Assembly: GCA_951640165.1 (NCBI GenBank)
Contig: OX621253.1
Coordinates: 10,806,001-10,870,000 of the forward strand
Reading direction: 5' to 3'
DNA: 64,000 bases
Source of the DNA: Pseudoips prasinana
Taxonomy: Eukaryota; Arthropoda; Insecta; Lepidoptera; Nolidae
Under the pieces are notes generated by a model. That model was given only the letters and a program-made list of their open reading frames with translations, did not search any database and was not told where the DNA came from. Positions 20,681 through 34,800 of the stretch are shown here, piece after piece. Made by a program: the position numbers and the translations under genes. Positions within the stretch are counted from its first letter, which is position 1; every line of letters starts with the position of its first letter.

Positions 20681-21176
20681 CATGAGAAATCACGTAACTT
20701 ATATACAACAGTATGCACATCCGAGTCCTTACTTTACAGGAACTTGTTAAAACGGATTTAAAAAATTCGCATGTCTAATAAAAAGTTTAAGCTTTCAAAT
20801 CCAGGCATTTTGGGCTTATAAGGAAACATTTTTCTTTGCGTAACTTACATCCCACCAAAAACATTCTGTAAAAAAATAGCCAAGTCTCGATGGAGCTGAT
20901 TGTTTATCTCTAAAAAGTAATGAAATCTCTAGACAAAGTTGAGCCAAGTATAAGGTTGCTTACTGCAATTTCTTTATTATTATATTTAATGTTATGTGAC
21001 ATGGCCGTTGACCTGTACCCACTAATGTGTAAAAAAATTTCAACCGTTGAAGGTCCCCCGGTGGTGATCACTTACCATCAGGTGACCCACTTGCACATTT
21101 GCCTTGTAATTATTATAAAAAAATGTAGAATACCGTAGGATAGTTTTTACAAAATATAAAATAGTAGAAAGTGGGT

Positions 21177-21232
21177 GTCTTTTGCAAATTATTTGAAGGA
21201 GTTGTAACTCCTTCAAATAATTTGCAAAAGAC
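21177..21232. repeat. Perfect 27-bp palindrome, 2-nt loop
   Basis: The arms 21177-21203 and 21206-21232 are exact complements (GTCTTTTGCAAATTATTTGA...), with only GT between. It is surrounded by AT-rich intergenic DNA. Confidence 0.9.
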
Positions 21233-22977
21233 AAACAAAAAAAGTATTAACAATAAGACTATACAATGTGTAGAATAAATAGTGGACAAAATTAATAACC
21301 TCAATTTGCTTATGAAATTATACAACATGTACACATCAACTAACAAGATTAGCAAAAAATAAACTTGCTTTCTTTACAAAAATGTGTATACAAAAATGTA
21401 TATCGTATTTCACAAACTAGTATTCCTTTTGTTTAATTTCATATGTTGTTTTGTTTCAGTGGGTAGTTTATACTGTTTCAATCTAGTCCACTATTTACGT
21501 TACACCTTGTATATAACAACGTAAAAAAAGGAAACTCATAAAAGTTTAAGTAAACATTACATAAAAAGTCCATAGAAAAATCTAAGTGTATACGCAATTT
21601 GAACGTTATCCTGGGCGGACCCGAAGCACTTTTTATACGATGTTTATTAAAATGAGACCTAAATTGACCAGCACCAAAAAATCTAATATTCTCTCCACAC
21701 TAAAATACCGTTCATCCTTTTATTACCCCACGTATGTACTTTACGGTCCATTTAAATAAATTAGCCAGTTAGGTTCATTTCCCACGAGCTGTGTGATCGG
21801 AAACCCTTACTAAGGTATAATTTATTAATTTGTTTTCCACTAACGAGTAGCGTAATGCGAAGTGGAGAGGTGGCAATGTTTTATGCAGTAAAGAGCCAAT
21901 TTTCATTATTGATCAGTTTATTACCTACGGTTAGTTAATACTCCTAAAATAAACTGAAGAATGTATAGTAGGTGTTGACATATGGCTGTGAAGAATACAA
22001 ATATACCTTAATAGGGTAGAAATAAAAGTTTTTAATGCATAGTCACTGTTTATGTGTCCATTTAATTTAATTGAATGTATGTGACAGTTCTGACCCTAGT
22101 TTCAGAGTTATTAATACCACACATTAAGCCCCTGAAATGGCTTATTGACTTTGACTAAGGCTATGGTTACCATTTTGCTAAGATGTAGGTTGTTTTATAG
22201 CAAATTATAGCCAATTTATTTAGTTCTTTTAAAAATCTCATATAAGCAAAAGTCGTGTATTTATTTTGCACCACTGTTCTTTTGTTTACATTTTTAATAT
22301 TGTCGATTTGGGTACATAACGAATAATGTGTTTTGTACACATTCCGCCTATACAATGCCCTCAATGTGCCCAAAGTATAGAGACGCTCAGAGATTAAAAC
22401 ACTTTTGCGATTATCCATCTATAATATAATGCATTTTGAAGTTTGTGATGAAAAGTATTGAAATAACAACAGTTGATTGATACATATATATAGATGCTGT
22501 TGTTTTGTCGTAGTAGTATATATATTACAAGAAAAATAGAACGCTATTTCTTACTAACATAGATTCATTGAAAAAATCAGAAATCTGCTTAAAAATTGCT
22601 ATAAAACCTGAATTGTAGTAGTTAATGAATAACTTATTAACTATTTATACGATGGTGCAGAATTCATTCAGACTTACCTACTTTTATCAATCTGGATCTG
22701 GGTTTCTAAATTTAAAGTAGGTACGTGAATGGAAAATCTGATGTAGTGAAATTAATGAGTAGAAATTTATGGAATTCTATGACACGTAATTTAAAATTAT
22801 ACACTTTAAAACTTTCGTGTTTCATAATTATACAAAGTTATACTCGTGTATTATAATGTTGCGTTATAAAATGAATATGTAATAAAAGTGTATATTTTAA
22901 ATAATGTTATAAAAATATATGTATTTTTGAAATTACTTGTATTGAAAAATACTGTTAATTATAATAATAATAAATAT
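21233..22977. other. Intergenic DNA, no gene seen
   Basis: No conserved frame, RNA gene or recognised repeat apart from short A/T runs. Confidence 0.4.
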
Positions 22978-23202
22978 ACGGGGCATATGTACACATACAG
23001 CGCCATCTAACCCAAATTAACCAAACCTTGTACTATTATTGCTAGATATACGGAAAACACCCAGACTAAGACAAAAAGACTTGTTCATGAATACAAATAT
23101 TTGTCTCGTGCGAGATTGGAACCCGAAACCGAAATGAAGTTTCGTAAACCTTTGGACCAGAAGGCAGGTTCACTACTAACTGAGTTACGGTGGTCATCAT
23201 TA
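22978..23202 (-). repeat. SINE-like repeat (family E), copy 2
   Basis: CAGCGCCATCTAACCCAAAT, GGAAAACACCCAGACTAAGA, TTGTCTCGTGCGAGATTGGA, CTTTGGACCAGAAGGCAGGT and TGAGTTACGGTGGTCAT. Same architecture as 17399-17668. Confidence 0.6.
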
Positions 23203-24345
23203 TGTAATATATACCTAAGAAAAAGAAATGTTTTCTTCGAAATAATAGACATAATTACTTTACTGTCACCAATCCAACGTTCTATAACACCATTCAATAT
23301 TAGACGCAATAACTATTATTAATTCTATAAATGAACATATTACCTACATCTTGATATTCATACAATCATAACATAACACGGTACACAAAAAGCGCAACAC
23401 CGAAATCCACCCTTAAAAAATATACACAAAAATATCACTCGGACGTTATAATTTGTTGATGTGAAACATTTATGTTGCTATTTTTTATTTACTTTTTGTT
23501 TTAGGTAGATTTGTTCATTTGTTGTACCCCGTTATATTACAGGTTAGCTTAGGATATAGGATCACGTATAGCTTTGGCATCAATAATTCATCGAAACGCA
23601 GTCGGACAGACTTGAAATAACAATGGATCAAAGTTTTACTCGAGCTTTTGTGGTCTAAGTTGTAAGCGAATTATTATGCAGGTTATATTTCCTTTGGTGC
23701 GTAAATTGCATCAAATCATTGCTTTTATAGTTTTGATATATAGTAGCTCTGTATAGAAGGAAGTTTCTTAACCTATTCATCCCTTCATGCAGAAAATTCT
23801 CGGGCGGAAATTCGATATTCGGTAAGTGGACAAGAATAGAGTATACAATTTTAGGTATGCGTCATGTTTAAGTAGTCATTTGTTTATATGAAGAAGAAGT
23901 TATCCATAACTAAGAGAGAAAGAGAGCTATATATTCCAACGACAACAATTAATAAATATGATTAAGTGTTATCAATATGGTATGGGGATTTGTGGAGTAA
24001 TTACAGTGTACGCATATACTCGTAATGCAGTTTCCAAGCCTGTTGATCGTTGTAGATCTATTATTTTCAGGATCAAATTAGCAATACGTCTCACATTTTA
24101 GATTTTTTAAATATTTGCGTAAAGGGGTTCTCAATTTGATCTGAAGATATATGAGTAATAGCTAAGCGATAATGATCGATAGCGTTAGCGTTAGAATAGA
24201 ATTAAAGTACCTACACATTGCACAGATTATAAATATGTTGATCAATTTTAATATAGTATATAGATTTCCCATTTACCCCAAATACGTCTGTAAGAGCTGG
24301 GAGATATTTTTGCATGGGTAAATGAACATGCAGCCGTGTGGTTTT
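23203..24345. other. Intergenic DNA, no gene seen
   Basis: Nothing recognisable beyond short AT-rich frames. Confidence 0.4.
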
Positions 24346-24590
24346 CAGCCAAGAAATTAATAATAGGGCTACTCCATACCATCCCATGTGTGTCGTAAAA
24401 GGCTACTAAGGGATACACCATGTTATCGGGCAGCAGCCCCTCCTGTGTATTAATTCCACCTAACTGCAGCTGCCAACTTGTAAGCCAAGTGCGGTGACTA
24501 AGACAAAACCCTCAAAACGGCCATGATGTAGAAACCTTTGGAGGAGTTCTGTGTCTATCAATGGTAGATATCGGGGTGATAATGCATAAA
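24346..24590 (+). repeat. Retroposon remnant
   Basis: Contains CCATGTGTGTCGTAAAAGGC, TACTAAGGGATACACCATG, CAGTGCGGTGACTAAG-like text, and CTTTGGAGGAGTTCTGTGTC, with a decayed RTE-like tail GATAATGCATA. Family uncertain. Confidence 0.35.
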
Positions 24591-26149
24591 TTGGACATAA
24601 TTATTTGGAAATACCCAAAGTATACATGTTCTGTTTTCATCTCATTTCATCATATCTTTACTGTATCCAAATATGCAGTACACCTTCAATTTCCTAGAAA
24701 TAGCTTACCTCTTTATACTTACACCACACTCCACCGGGCTTAGCTTATGCCTGATTGACAGCTATAGCGCCGCCACTCTAAGTAGACCTTCCCTTCCGCC
24801 TTCCGTAAAAGTCAGTAAGGATGAAACCACGGTTGACTAGTACCATTTCTCAGGTCTTTGTAAACTGGTTTGTTTGTTAAGCGCATTACATCTATTAAGA
24901 ACTTGGTACGCTTGTTCCTTAATGTAAATCACACGCATTAGACATTTAAATATAATTCGAGTAACTTATGCAAGTGTTGGAAGAGCTAATGGGTGGCATT
25001 ACGAACATTGCACACGGTATGTATACTGTATATTATACTGCGCCTTTGAGTTAAGATTTAAACCGCGTTTAGTTAAACATCGTTCGTGGAATTGACATTC
25101 CAGTTATAGAGGAATGTTCGCGTAATTGATTGACATGTAATTAAGATGGGTGTCAATGTTTGTTGTGATGCAATGCATGTTTGTTTGACTTAAAGGTATC
25201 AGAATCCTTACTTGATTATACAGGTACTGATTATTAGTACGTTAAGGGCCTACCTCAAGAAAGGGACGTGTCCACGCAAACGTATTTAAATATGCGTGTT
25301 GTGAGTGACTATAATTTATTTATTTACTTTGCTTTTGGGTTTCTTTAATATGCTATATGTCTATACTTTGCATATAAGTTTTTTATAAAACAGGAAGTAT
25401 TATGTTTGATAAAAATGCAAATGAGTAGGTTTGGTAGTCTTAAATCTATCTATAAAACTATCGTCTAAAAAGTTGTGATTAATTTATAAAACCCTTATTA
25501 CTTTTACAGACCTCCAAGATATCTAGAGTCGAAGAAATTGCAGCAAGCTATAAATTCCTCATTTGTAAGTTATTTGGAATAACTATTATAATAATATTAT
25601 TTATAAAACTACTATTGATGTATTTAAAAAATGTTATGTGGTGTAAAATTGTAATGGGATTAAGTGTGATACAAATTCTAAGACCAGTCACATCGATAAT
25701 ATTGGAAAAAAAATGGAGCATGCTATAAGATCTCTCTCTGTATGTTATTCCAAATTAGTTGAATTACTATATAAGCAGCTATGGTATATTAAAAAAAAAA
25801 ATATTGTACCTATATGTCATATAGGTACAATATATAATTAAATATGACTGAATTTCTATATAATATTCCAATAACAGCGATTTTATTGCTATGTTAATAA
25901 AATATGTCGTTGTAGTTTGGTATAAAAATAAAACGGCACATAAATTTGTAACTTACCGAGTTCTTTATTCATTGTTTAACTATTTTCATCAGACAATTGA
26001 AATAATAGTACAATTAACTTAATATTTACATAAATGCCGCTAATATTTACAAGAAAATTACACTTAACTATTCCTTTGGAATGCGAAAATATTTGGACGG
26101 AACCATATTCCAATACTTATTTAAAACACTTAAAATAATATCTTAACCC
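24591..26149. other. Intergenic DNA 3' of dysfusion
   Basis: No gene seen. Contains a short hairpin at about 25803-25835 (ATTGTACCTATATGTCATAT followed by its complement). Confidence 0.4.
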
Positions 26150-27420
26150 AGATATAACGGATAGCACAAGGTCTGCTTTAGGTATTATGCTATCCCTTAT
26201 AAAGTATAGTTACAGCCGAGACACACACGTAAGAGATCTGTTCTAGCCAGACTTATGTCAATTATAAAATAGGTACTAACTCCATTATTCCGCGGGACTC
26301 AGATATAACGGACATTACAAGATCAGCTCTAGCTTTTATGTTATCCCTTACAAAGTACACTAGTTACAGCCGAGACCTAGTTACAGCAGAGAAACAGACG
26401 TAAGAGATCTGTTCTAGCCAGACTTTTGTCAATTATAAAATAGGTACTAACTCCATTATTCCGCGGGACCCAGATATAACGGACAGTACAAGGTCTGCTC
26501 TAGCTAGTATGTTATCCCTTATAAAGTACACTAGTTACAGCCGAGACCTAGTTACAGCAGAGAAACGGACGTAAGAGATCTGTTCTAGCCAGACTTTTGT
26601 CAATTATAAAATAGGTACTAACTCCATTATTCCGCGGGACCCAGATATAACGGACAGTACAAGGTCTGCTCTAGCTAGTATGTTATCCCTTATAAAGTAC
26701 ACTAGTTACAGTCGGGATCTAGATATAAGAGACAGTAAAAGTTATGTTCGTGTTTGTCTGTTCTCCGTTATAAAGTGGGTACTTACTCTAGTAATCCACA
26801 GGACCCAGAAATAACTGACAGACTACAGAGATGTTATCCCTTATAAAGTACTTTAGTTACAGCTGATACCCAGATATAAGAGACAGTACAAGTTATGTTC
26901 TTACCAGTCAGTCGTCTATTATAAAGTAGGTACTTACATTAGTATTCCGCAGGACCCAGATATAACGGACTGCACAAGTTCTGCTCTAGCTAGTATGTTA
27001 TCCCTTATAAAGTACACTAGTTACAGCCGGGATCTAGATATAACGGACATTACAAGATCTGCTCTAGCTTTTATGTTATCCCTTATAAAGTACACTAGTT
27101 ACAGCCGGGACCTAGATATAAGAAACAGTACAAGTTATGTTCGTTTCAGTCCGTTTTCCATTATAAAGTAGGTACTATAGTATAACGGACAATACAAGAT
27201 CTGATCTAGCTAGTATTTTGTCCCTTATAAAGTACTCTAGCTACAGCCGGGACCCAAAAATAACGGACTGCAAAAGCTCTGCTCCAGCTAGTCTGTTGTC
27301 CTTATAAAGTACTCAATTAACATGACCCAGATATAACGGGCAGCACAAGCATGTGTTGTCCGTCCGTATCTACGTTAGATCGTTACATATATCCCTTAAA
27401 AAGTACTTTAGTAACAGGCG
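26150..27420. repeat. Complex tandem array, 171-bp higher-order unit
   Basis: Half-units of about 80-90 bp share ACCCAGATATAACGGACAGT, ACAAG(G/A)TCTGCTCTAGCTAG, TATGTTATCCCTTATAAAGT and ACACTAGTTACAGCCG. The core TTATCCCTT starts at 26341, 26512 and 26683, a spacing of exactly 171 bp, and 26401-26571 is almost identical to 26572-26710. Units toward both ends are shorter and more diverged. Non-coding. It lies over 1.2 kb beyond the dysfusion stop codon. Confidence 0.85.
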
Positions 27421-28622
27421 GGTTAAAAACGATAACTTAAATTAAAATACTGTAAACTTCTTACATTCAGCTAAAAGATATCAAACCGAAACGAATATTC
27501 GACGAAATTTAAATGCATTTTAATAGGAAGAAAAACTACATCTACTAAATATATTTAACAGGAATTCAACGCCATCTTTACAAAAACTTAAACTGCTGCA
27601 TCATTTATCTCTCTATATTAAAACTGTAGGTAAGTACTGAAAGACTATTCTTGGATTATTAGTTACTTTAGTTTTTTTATACTGCCAAGTAGGCAAACAA
27701 GTAACTGCAGATAATGAGATCCAGGGTTAAACCCGGCCCAAATCAGTGATTTTGGGATATTTCTGTAAAAAAAATCAGCCCTAAGTTTGGGATATGGCGA
27801 TATTTCACCCCCGTTCCCGGCTTTATGTGCCCTCCAAAGCACGCAAAATTGGTCATGTATCTGACCTCTTCAGAAATAGAATAAAAAGTGCCCCGGGATT
27901 TAGGCATAACATTAACATAATGGCATAGTATAACATTCTTTCCATTACCATGCGAGAGTGATCGCCATAGTCAAAATGCGACCAGGTGAACATTATTTTT
28001 TATATCTGATGGAAAGCAGTTATTATCGAAAGATAATTTTGCGGTTAACAGAGTTACAATTACCGTAGTGGGCGGTATCTTATACCATAAGCGTCATAAC
28101 CCTTATGGTACGACAGCGTTACACGTGCATTGCTGGGCCTACCCCCTTCCCAAAGAGCTTTGGTGACCTTACTCAGATATTAACATTCTAATACTATTTA
28201 CTTATGGACGTTTTCACTATCCTATTGACCAATCAAAAAGGAACCTTTAAAAATAATGATTTTCAAAACTTTTTTTAAAAAAACAGCTTAGCTTCATTTA
28301 ACATAAGTATAATAACTACATTGGAAGTATTTATTTTATATAATAACGCAAAATAATGATTAAATAAATCTAATTATACCATCGGACGGATATTTTTTTT
28401 TACACTCGGTACGGATGAATTCCCTAATTATTGATACGGAAAATTACAAAAAACTTACTAATCATCACAGATGACGTTAAAAAATCTACTTAAGTATACA
28501 CAGAGTAAGCCTCCGTACTCCATCTTCCAAATGCCTTAACATAATACTGCAAACCAACTTTTAAAGTCAGTCCAAAAATTCCCTATCATTTGAACTTACT
28601 TACACTACTGCTAAGTATATTA
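27421..28622. other. Probable dysfusion 3' UTR and flank
   Basis: Downstream of the dys stop codon on the minus strand. An AATAAA (plus TTTATT, 28330-28335) about 290 nt past the stop is a candidate poly(A) signal; others lie further away, so the end is not fixed. Around 28085-28125 ACCATAAGCG...CTTATGGTA can form a hairpin. Confidence 0.35.
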
Positions 28623-28816
28623 TTAAGTAACCATGGCTCTTTCTGGGGGTATTGGGACCATGTGGTTGTATGTGAAGCGTTGGGAATAATCGGGTAGCTT
28701 GAGGGTGGTGTCGGACCAAGGCGGACTGGGGTTCCATCGGTCCATCCCGTCGGTTTCTTCAAGGGTTAGCGGCGGTGGAGCTACTCTCATTCGTTTTGGG
28801 CTAGGGTATTCCATAC
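28623..28816 (-). CDS. dys: dys last coding exon
   Basis: Acceptor ttatttcag before 28816. The split Ser codon joins the previous exon, then [20 protein letters not shown], a Pro/Trp-rich stretch ([12 protein letters not shown]) and the end [16 protein letters not shown] (TAA at 28623-28625). It encodes the C-terminal tail, probably an activation region (inference). Confidence 0.8.
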
Positions 28817-31800
28817 CTGAAATAACATGATGAGTATCAAAAAGTGTTATATTTTCAAAATCGACTTCATAAATAGGAGGCTGTTTATTTGTTTCTCGTT
28901 TTCTCTGGTTCCGTTTGCGAACATTTTACTAAAAAAAAATATATTTATTAGGGTATGCGTCTGTGATAGCTGATGATTCCTGTATTAATTTCATTCAAAT
29001 CGGATGTGATCCTTACTATCTGAATAAAAATAAAATAAAAAGGGTTTTTATTCACGTAGACTTTTAAAAATCGCTTGTAATAGTCAGAACATGTTTGTAG
29101 TAATACATAATTAATGTTAAGTACATATAGATATTTAGGTACACGGATTGTATGAAAACATTTACAATACGATTTATTTTTTAATAGTAATGATATTTAG
29201 CTAGCCCATATTAATTTATTGTCAAAGAGATCATGTATAGGTTTAATTATCGAAATTTAAAGTTTTACCTATATTTGAAGTGTGTATGAGACAGACAATA
29301 TGTAGATATTGTCTGTCTCATACACACTTAGTACACACATAAAATTGGTTAGAAACAGATTTTTATATTTTTGTAATTTTATAAGATTTATTATGTTCAT
29401 TTATTTTATTGTTTTATATTAATTAGTTTAGTCAATTGACGGTCACCGTAGCCTACTTGGTAGTGATCCTGCCTACGAAGCTGGTGGTCCTGGGTTCGAA
29501 TCCCGGTAAGTGCAAATATTTGTGTGATGAGCACGAATATATGTTTCTGAGTCATGGATGTTTTCTATGTATTTAAGTATGTATCTATCTATATAGGTAC
29601 GTATATCGTCACCTGGTCGTACCCATAGTACAAGCTTTGCTTAGTTTGGGGCTAGGATGATCTGTGTGACATTGTCCCCAGATTATTTATTATTTATTTA
29701 TTTATTTATTATAATTATTATACAATTAGTAAAGTCAATATGAGTTAAGGGTCTTTTTAACCTTTTGATGGAAATATATTATTATTATATTATAAAAACT
29801 TACTCTCTATCGCCGTACTCGGACAAGGCTCCTGAACATGGTAGTTCACTCTGGGATACTGCTCGTAGTAATTCCTCTTGCCGGGATGGGGGTACATGTA
29901 CATATTGCTGTTGACTATGATGTCTGGCGGTGGATCATAATGGTGGGGTGACCTGGGGAACAAATAATAATTAGGTTAACGTCATCTATTCTATTCATAT
30001 ATCTTTTGCACTAATCCCAATTTATGTGGTGTCCCTGCAATCGACGTAAATTAATTTCAATCCATATTTTTTTTAATATAACCGATGATGGGGCTCAGAT
30101 TACGGTTTTGGTTGGTGCGGGAAACCGAATAGTCTTGTCTCCAGGTTTTTACTAGCTAACTAAATAGGATCCGGAGACGAAAGCTAAAAAGAATTGGGCT
30201 TTTATGTCCTTTTGTTTCTTTATTTAAAGGAAAATAATATAAAGAAAACATAGTTATAATTTGTGGAGGGAAAAATAAACGTATTTTATTATTATCATTT
30301 ATTCCAACCTTTTTCTTATTAAATACATTTTTAAATATATAAAAAACAGAAATATACATTTAAAAATATAAAAAATTGGATTTGCAACCGGCAGCAGGAA
30401 CACGGTCCATGCTACCGGAGGTTACGGCTCTAGAGACAGGAACCTCCTGACAATGCGAACCGGCATTATTATTATTATTATAGTTTATAAATTATCAAAG
30501 TGAAAAATGATTATAGTAGATTGCTCTGTTGGTCTAACAGTAACGAGTTTCTTCAGAGATAATAAATAACGAATGATTCAACAAGTGATATTCCTAGGAA
30601 AATTCGCAGTACTAGTCCGGGAATAAGCAGTTGGTGTTTTAAAACTTTATGTCAATTTTAAATTTAATTTATTGTAATCTTGTTATAGAAGAGCGGAGCT
30701 TCCTAACACAAGCAAGATTATTTGCTTAAAAGTTAGCTCCAACAACTTGATACTGTGATAGATTATGTTACCTAAATAAACAATTTTAATTGAATTTATA
30801 TGCCAAAAATATTCTAATAATACTTTTTAGCTCCCCGGCACACAAACTAGTCAAAATAGACATACAGGGCAACCGAAGACATAGTATAAAATAGTTATCA
30901 AACCAGGATATTCAAACTATGCTTAAGTAAAATGTGGGCTCACTAATGCCTCAACTATTGTGGTAAACCACAAGATGTTAGCTGTTTCGATTTTAACTCA
31001 CGATATTCATGTATATTATTAATAAATCGATTAATATCGATAAGAAATGTATTAGATAATTCCGTGTGGTATACACTGAAGTAGGTATTTTAAAACATTT
31101 CAATATTCTAGTGGTTATTTTTGCACTGGTGCACTGTGAATGGAGAGAAGTGGCCGCACGAATTAAAAATAGAAAAACTCAACCAATGTTGAATATTATT
31201 TTCCTTTTTTTCCTCGGCTTGCAAACATTATTACAATTGAAGTTGTTATAAAAACTATAACAAAGAAATGGTTTGAAAATGACAATGTAGTTACTGTTAA
31301 TTATATTTTTTTGCAAATAAAATAATATAGGTAATCAATGATTTACTTTTATAATTTCAAGTCTAAACGATATTGTATTTATTAAATATATTAAAAAAAT
31401 ATGCAATTCTTTAAAAAAATCAATACGCATCGAGATTTTTTTTGTATTTTACTCATTTTGATAGTTTTGTTCTCTCTATAAACTGTTCATACTATTTTGA
31501 CACTTATACGGGCAAGACTAGTGTGATAAAAATAAAATTGCGTGTTTTTAGCCTCTTAACATGTGTAGTTTTCTTTTTAATATTAAAGAATATATCTTCG
31601 TTATTAAAATGTTTAAGAATTTCTTAAACATTTTAGGCTGAAGTTAAAAAACATAAGCAATACATAAAAATAGGTGTTTTTGTGCAGTTATGTGTATGAG
31701 TTAGGTTTTATAATACCAATGTCAAAAAATTTATTACTGAAATATAATATGTCAGTCACCAGTCACCGATCTTGTTGTTGAACCTGTTTCTCATTAAGTT

Positions 31801-34800
31801 AAGACAAAACTAAATAAAGTAAGCAAAAATGTGATGAAAAATTAAATTAATCACTTTCTAATAACGTATCTTGTATCCCATTTCTGTAAAAATAATATTT
31901 CCTTGTCCTTCAATATATTTCTATTTTGAACCAAGAGATGTCAGTAAAAGTGTCCAAATCGTGATAACATCTCGTTTTGCGCCAGTATCACATGTGATTA
32001 CCGTCTACCGTAAGTAGAAATTACGTTGGAGATTAAACTAAGAAACAGAGCGGGCAAGGTAGTAAAACTCTTTAAATATATTATCACCGCTCCATAATAA
32101 TTTCAAACATAAATACTGCACGTCAAAACCAATACTGAACTACATCAAATAAACTATCATATACAAGCTTAAACCCTTTTCGAGTCCGTATTTCATATTT
32201 GGTTTGCATCAACAACTTTAATGTAACCACCAAGAGCATTTTGCTGCTGAATTTTAAACTTTATTTCATAGCAGTAAGGTACGTTGGTAATCAAGCTAAT
32301 AGTAAACGAGAATGGGCAATACTGACTTTACAATAAATATGGTAATGAAAGGTGTCAAATTACGCAGATGGACGGACAGACGGGCAGGGTGATGATTTTC
32401 TTATTTATGTTCCTTCGGACAGTGTGACATGACGGATACAAATTGTATGTCTGACCTTGACTTGTTTCTTTATTACTTATAGACTGTTAGTCTATTCACT
32501 TTGATTTAAGGAGTGATTATATGAAAATATTGCGGAGCTTTTTATTGGTTGATGTAATTCATGCTGCTTTTCGGTAAATTGAAATTGTCAATCTGGTTTA
32601 GTCATTTTTAACTGGCATATTAAATGCCTATTTGGTTATATTTTTTGCAGTTCAGATTTAATAGGTAGGACCAAATTATGTACTCTAATATGTCACGTAT
32701 CACTTTGGCAGTTGTTTGGCAAACTGTAACTAATTTCTAACGCTTGATTCCATTTCGTTACTTAATTTCTGAAACGTATTATTAACATGCTTTAGATTGT
32801 TTAAATCATTGTTAAAAATATTTTTTATATGCTAATTAAGTCATCATAATAACACTCTTTATACGAAATTAGGTATTTATTTGTAGCATAAAAAATGGAG
32901 AAATAACAAAATAAGCTGAAGCATTTATTGAGACATTTTCAGGCTCAATAAATTTGTACTCACTGTTAAAATTCCAAAAAAGGTCATGGTGAATTTTTGC
33001 CACACCGTATAAGAAAACTTTGCCGAAATGTGAGTTTCCAAAAAGAACTCAAGTGTGACATTGAAAATAGTACCGCTACCTAACCAATTATCAACAGTGT
33101 TGGAGAGGATACCTTGCTAGATGCACGGAAGTCCAATGGAAGCAGGAAAACGGCAAATGAATAATGGGAGAAGAATCTAAGGTAACGTGCGGAAAAAAAG
33201 AATCTAGCTGTGCTTGTTAGTGGACCAGCAAAAATTGAGGAGGTTAATACTGAAAAGTTTGATTTGTAAAGATATCTATCATGTAAACAAGGATAATACT
33301 GTTCTACGAATTGCTTATTTTAAGTTCCTGCATGTGCAGACGCCAGACATCAAGCTACCCCTATCTGTCAAGTTTCTCCAATTGAAAGTGAACCTTATGC
33401 TTATGTGATAAAGTTTAAAAACCTATAAAAGGAATTTAACAGATTGGGGTAGCTGGATGTGCTGGCGTCTGTACCATATTTTCCCTAGAAGAACCTTCAA
33501 GATTGTTTCTCTTACCTTTCTTCGCTAACAGTAGACTGAGGAGAATGCGTCGAATAATCTACGGGTCCTCTATCTGAATATACTCTTTCGCAGCCCCCAT
33601 AATCTTCCACAGCCTTCGGTTGCACATAGGAAGACACGTGGTATCCCGCGTACTCCATCTCCTGGTTTTCAATATACGGATATTCTTGGTACGGGTCCTG
33701 GTAGCACTGATCTCTTCGGAAGAACTTTTGGCAGCGAGGGTCTAACACCCCACATGGTTGGTTTTGGTAACCGTAGTATTGGTAGAGCCAGGAGTTAGCC
33801 AGCATTATTGTCGCTTCTTCTTCACTGTGAAAGAAGAATTTATATTAGTTAAAGTTACGTATTTAGCAAGAACTCTTGGAGGGACGTTTAAGCTCAATAT
33901 TAAGCTTAAATTCATGCAAAAATTGTTATAAGTTGAAACAAAAATAGTAGAGAAAATTAAAGAAAAACAAATTAAAGAAACCCCGTTTGTGAAATACAAT
34001 AATATTATAAATGCGAAAGTTGGGGTGAGTATATGTCGATGTTCCATACATCTATACTCACAAATTTGTGTTTGTTATTCTGTTACGTAAAAACTACGTA
34101 AGTAACGGATTGTGAACGTGTCATACGTTGTAGTAATATCCTATTAATATTATAAATGCGAAAGTTTGTAATTATAAATGTATGGATGTTTGTTACTCTT
34201 TAACGCAAAAAATACGGAACGGATTTGAATGAAACTTTGTAGTAATATGGCCTATATATCTGAATAATACATAGGCTATAAGTTATAAAGTTAAAAAAAA
34301 CGGAGTGAAAATGGAGGGCACGTTTAGTACGAAATATTTTTTTTGGCTCCTCCTATAAAATGCACTAGCTAATAGTTATTATTTTATGTACTTCATGTTA
34401 ATTTGTTTTTAATTTCCATGTTGATACACGTTATCCAGTTTTATTTGCAAATTTAGACACTTAAGTTACGGTGACTATTTATGTTATATGTAATATATGT
34501 ATTTTACTGTATAAAAATGTTGCAGTTAAGCAGCAGCTTTAAAAGCAAATATAAGTTTCTAGATGCTATAAAAAAGTAATGTTAACTTATATAATATTTT
34601 TACACTCGACGAAGTTTAATAAAAGTTCATAAGATTGCATTAGTTTTAGATATTATGACTTAGGTGTAGTAACTCAAGGCTCCGGCAGCATTTGAAAATC
34701 TGAACAAAATTGTAAATAAGCACAATCAATTTCATAAAATTATTTGGGCTCTTCAAAATCCATTTCTGTTTAAAAACTCCGATATGGAAATATTATTATA

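Noticed and set aside
26341..26852. 171-bp period as evidence of alpha-satellite or centromere
   Set aside because: The length matches primate alpha satellite by chance; the sequence is unrelated, only about 1.3 kb long, and lepidopteran chromosomes are holocentric.
26150..27420. Tandem array as a CRISPR
   Set aside because: The repeats are contiguous, with no unique spacers, in a eukaryotic genome.
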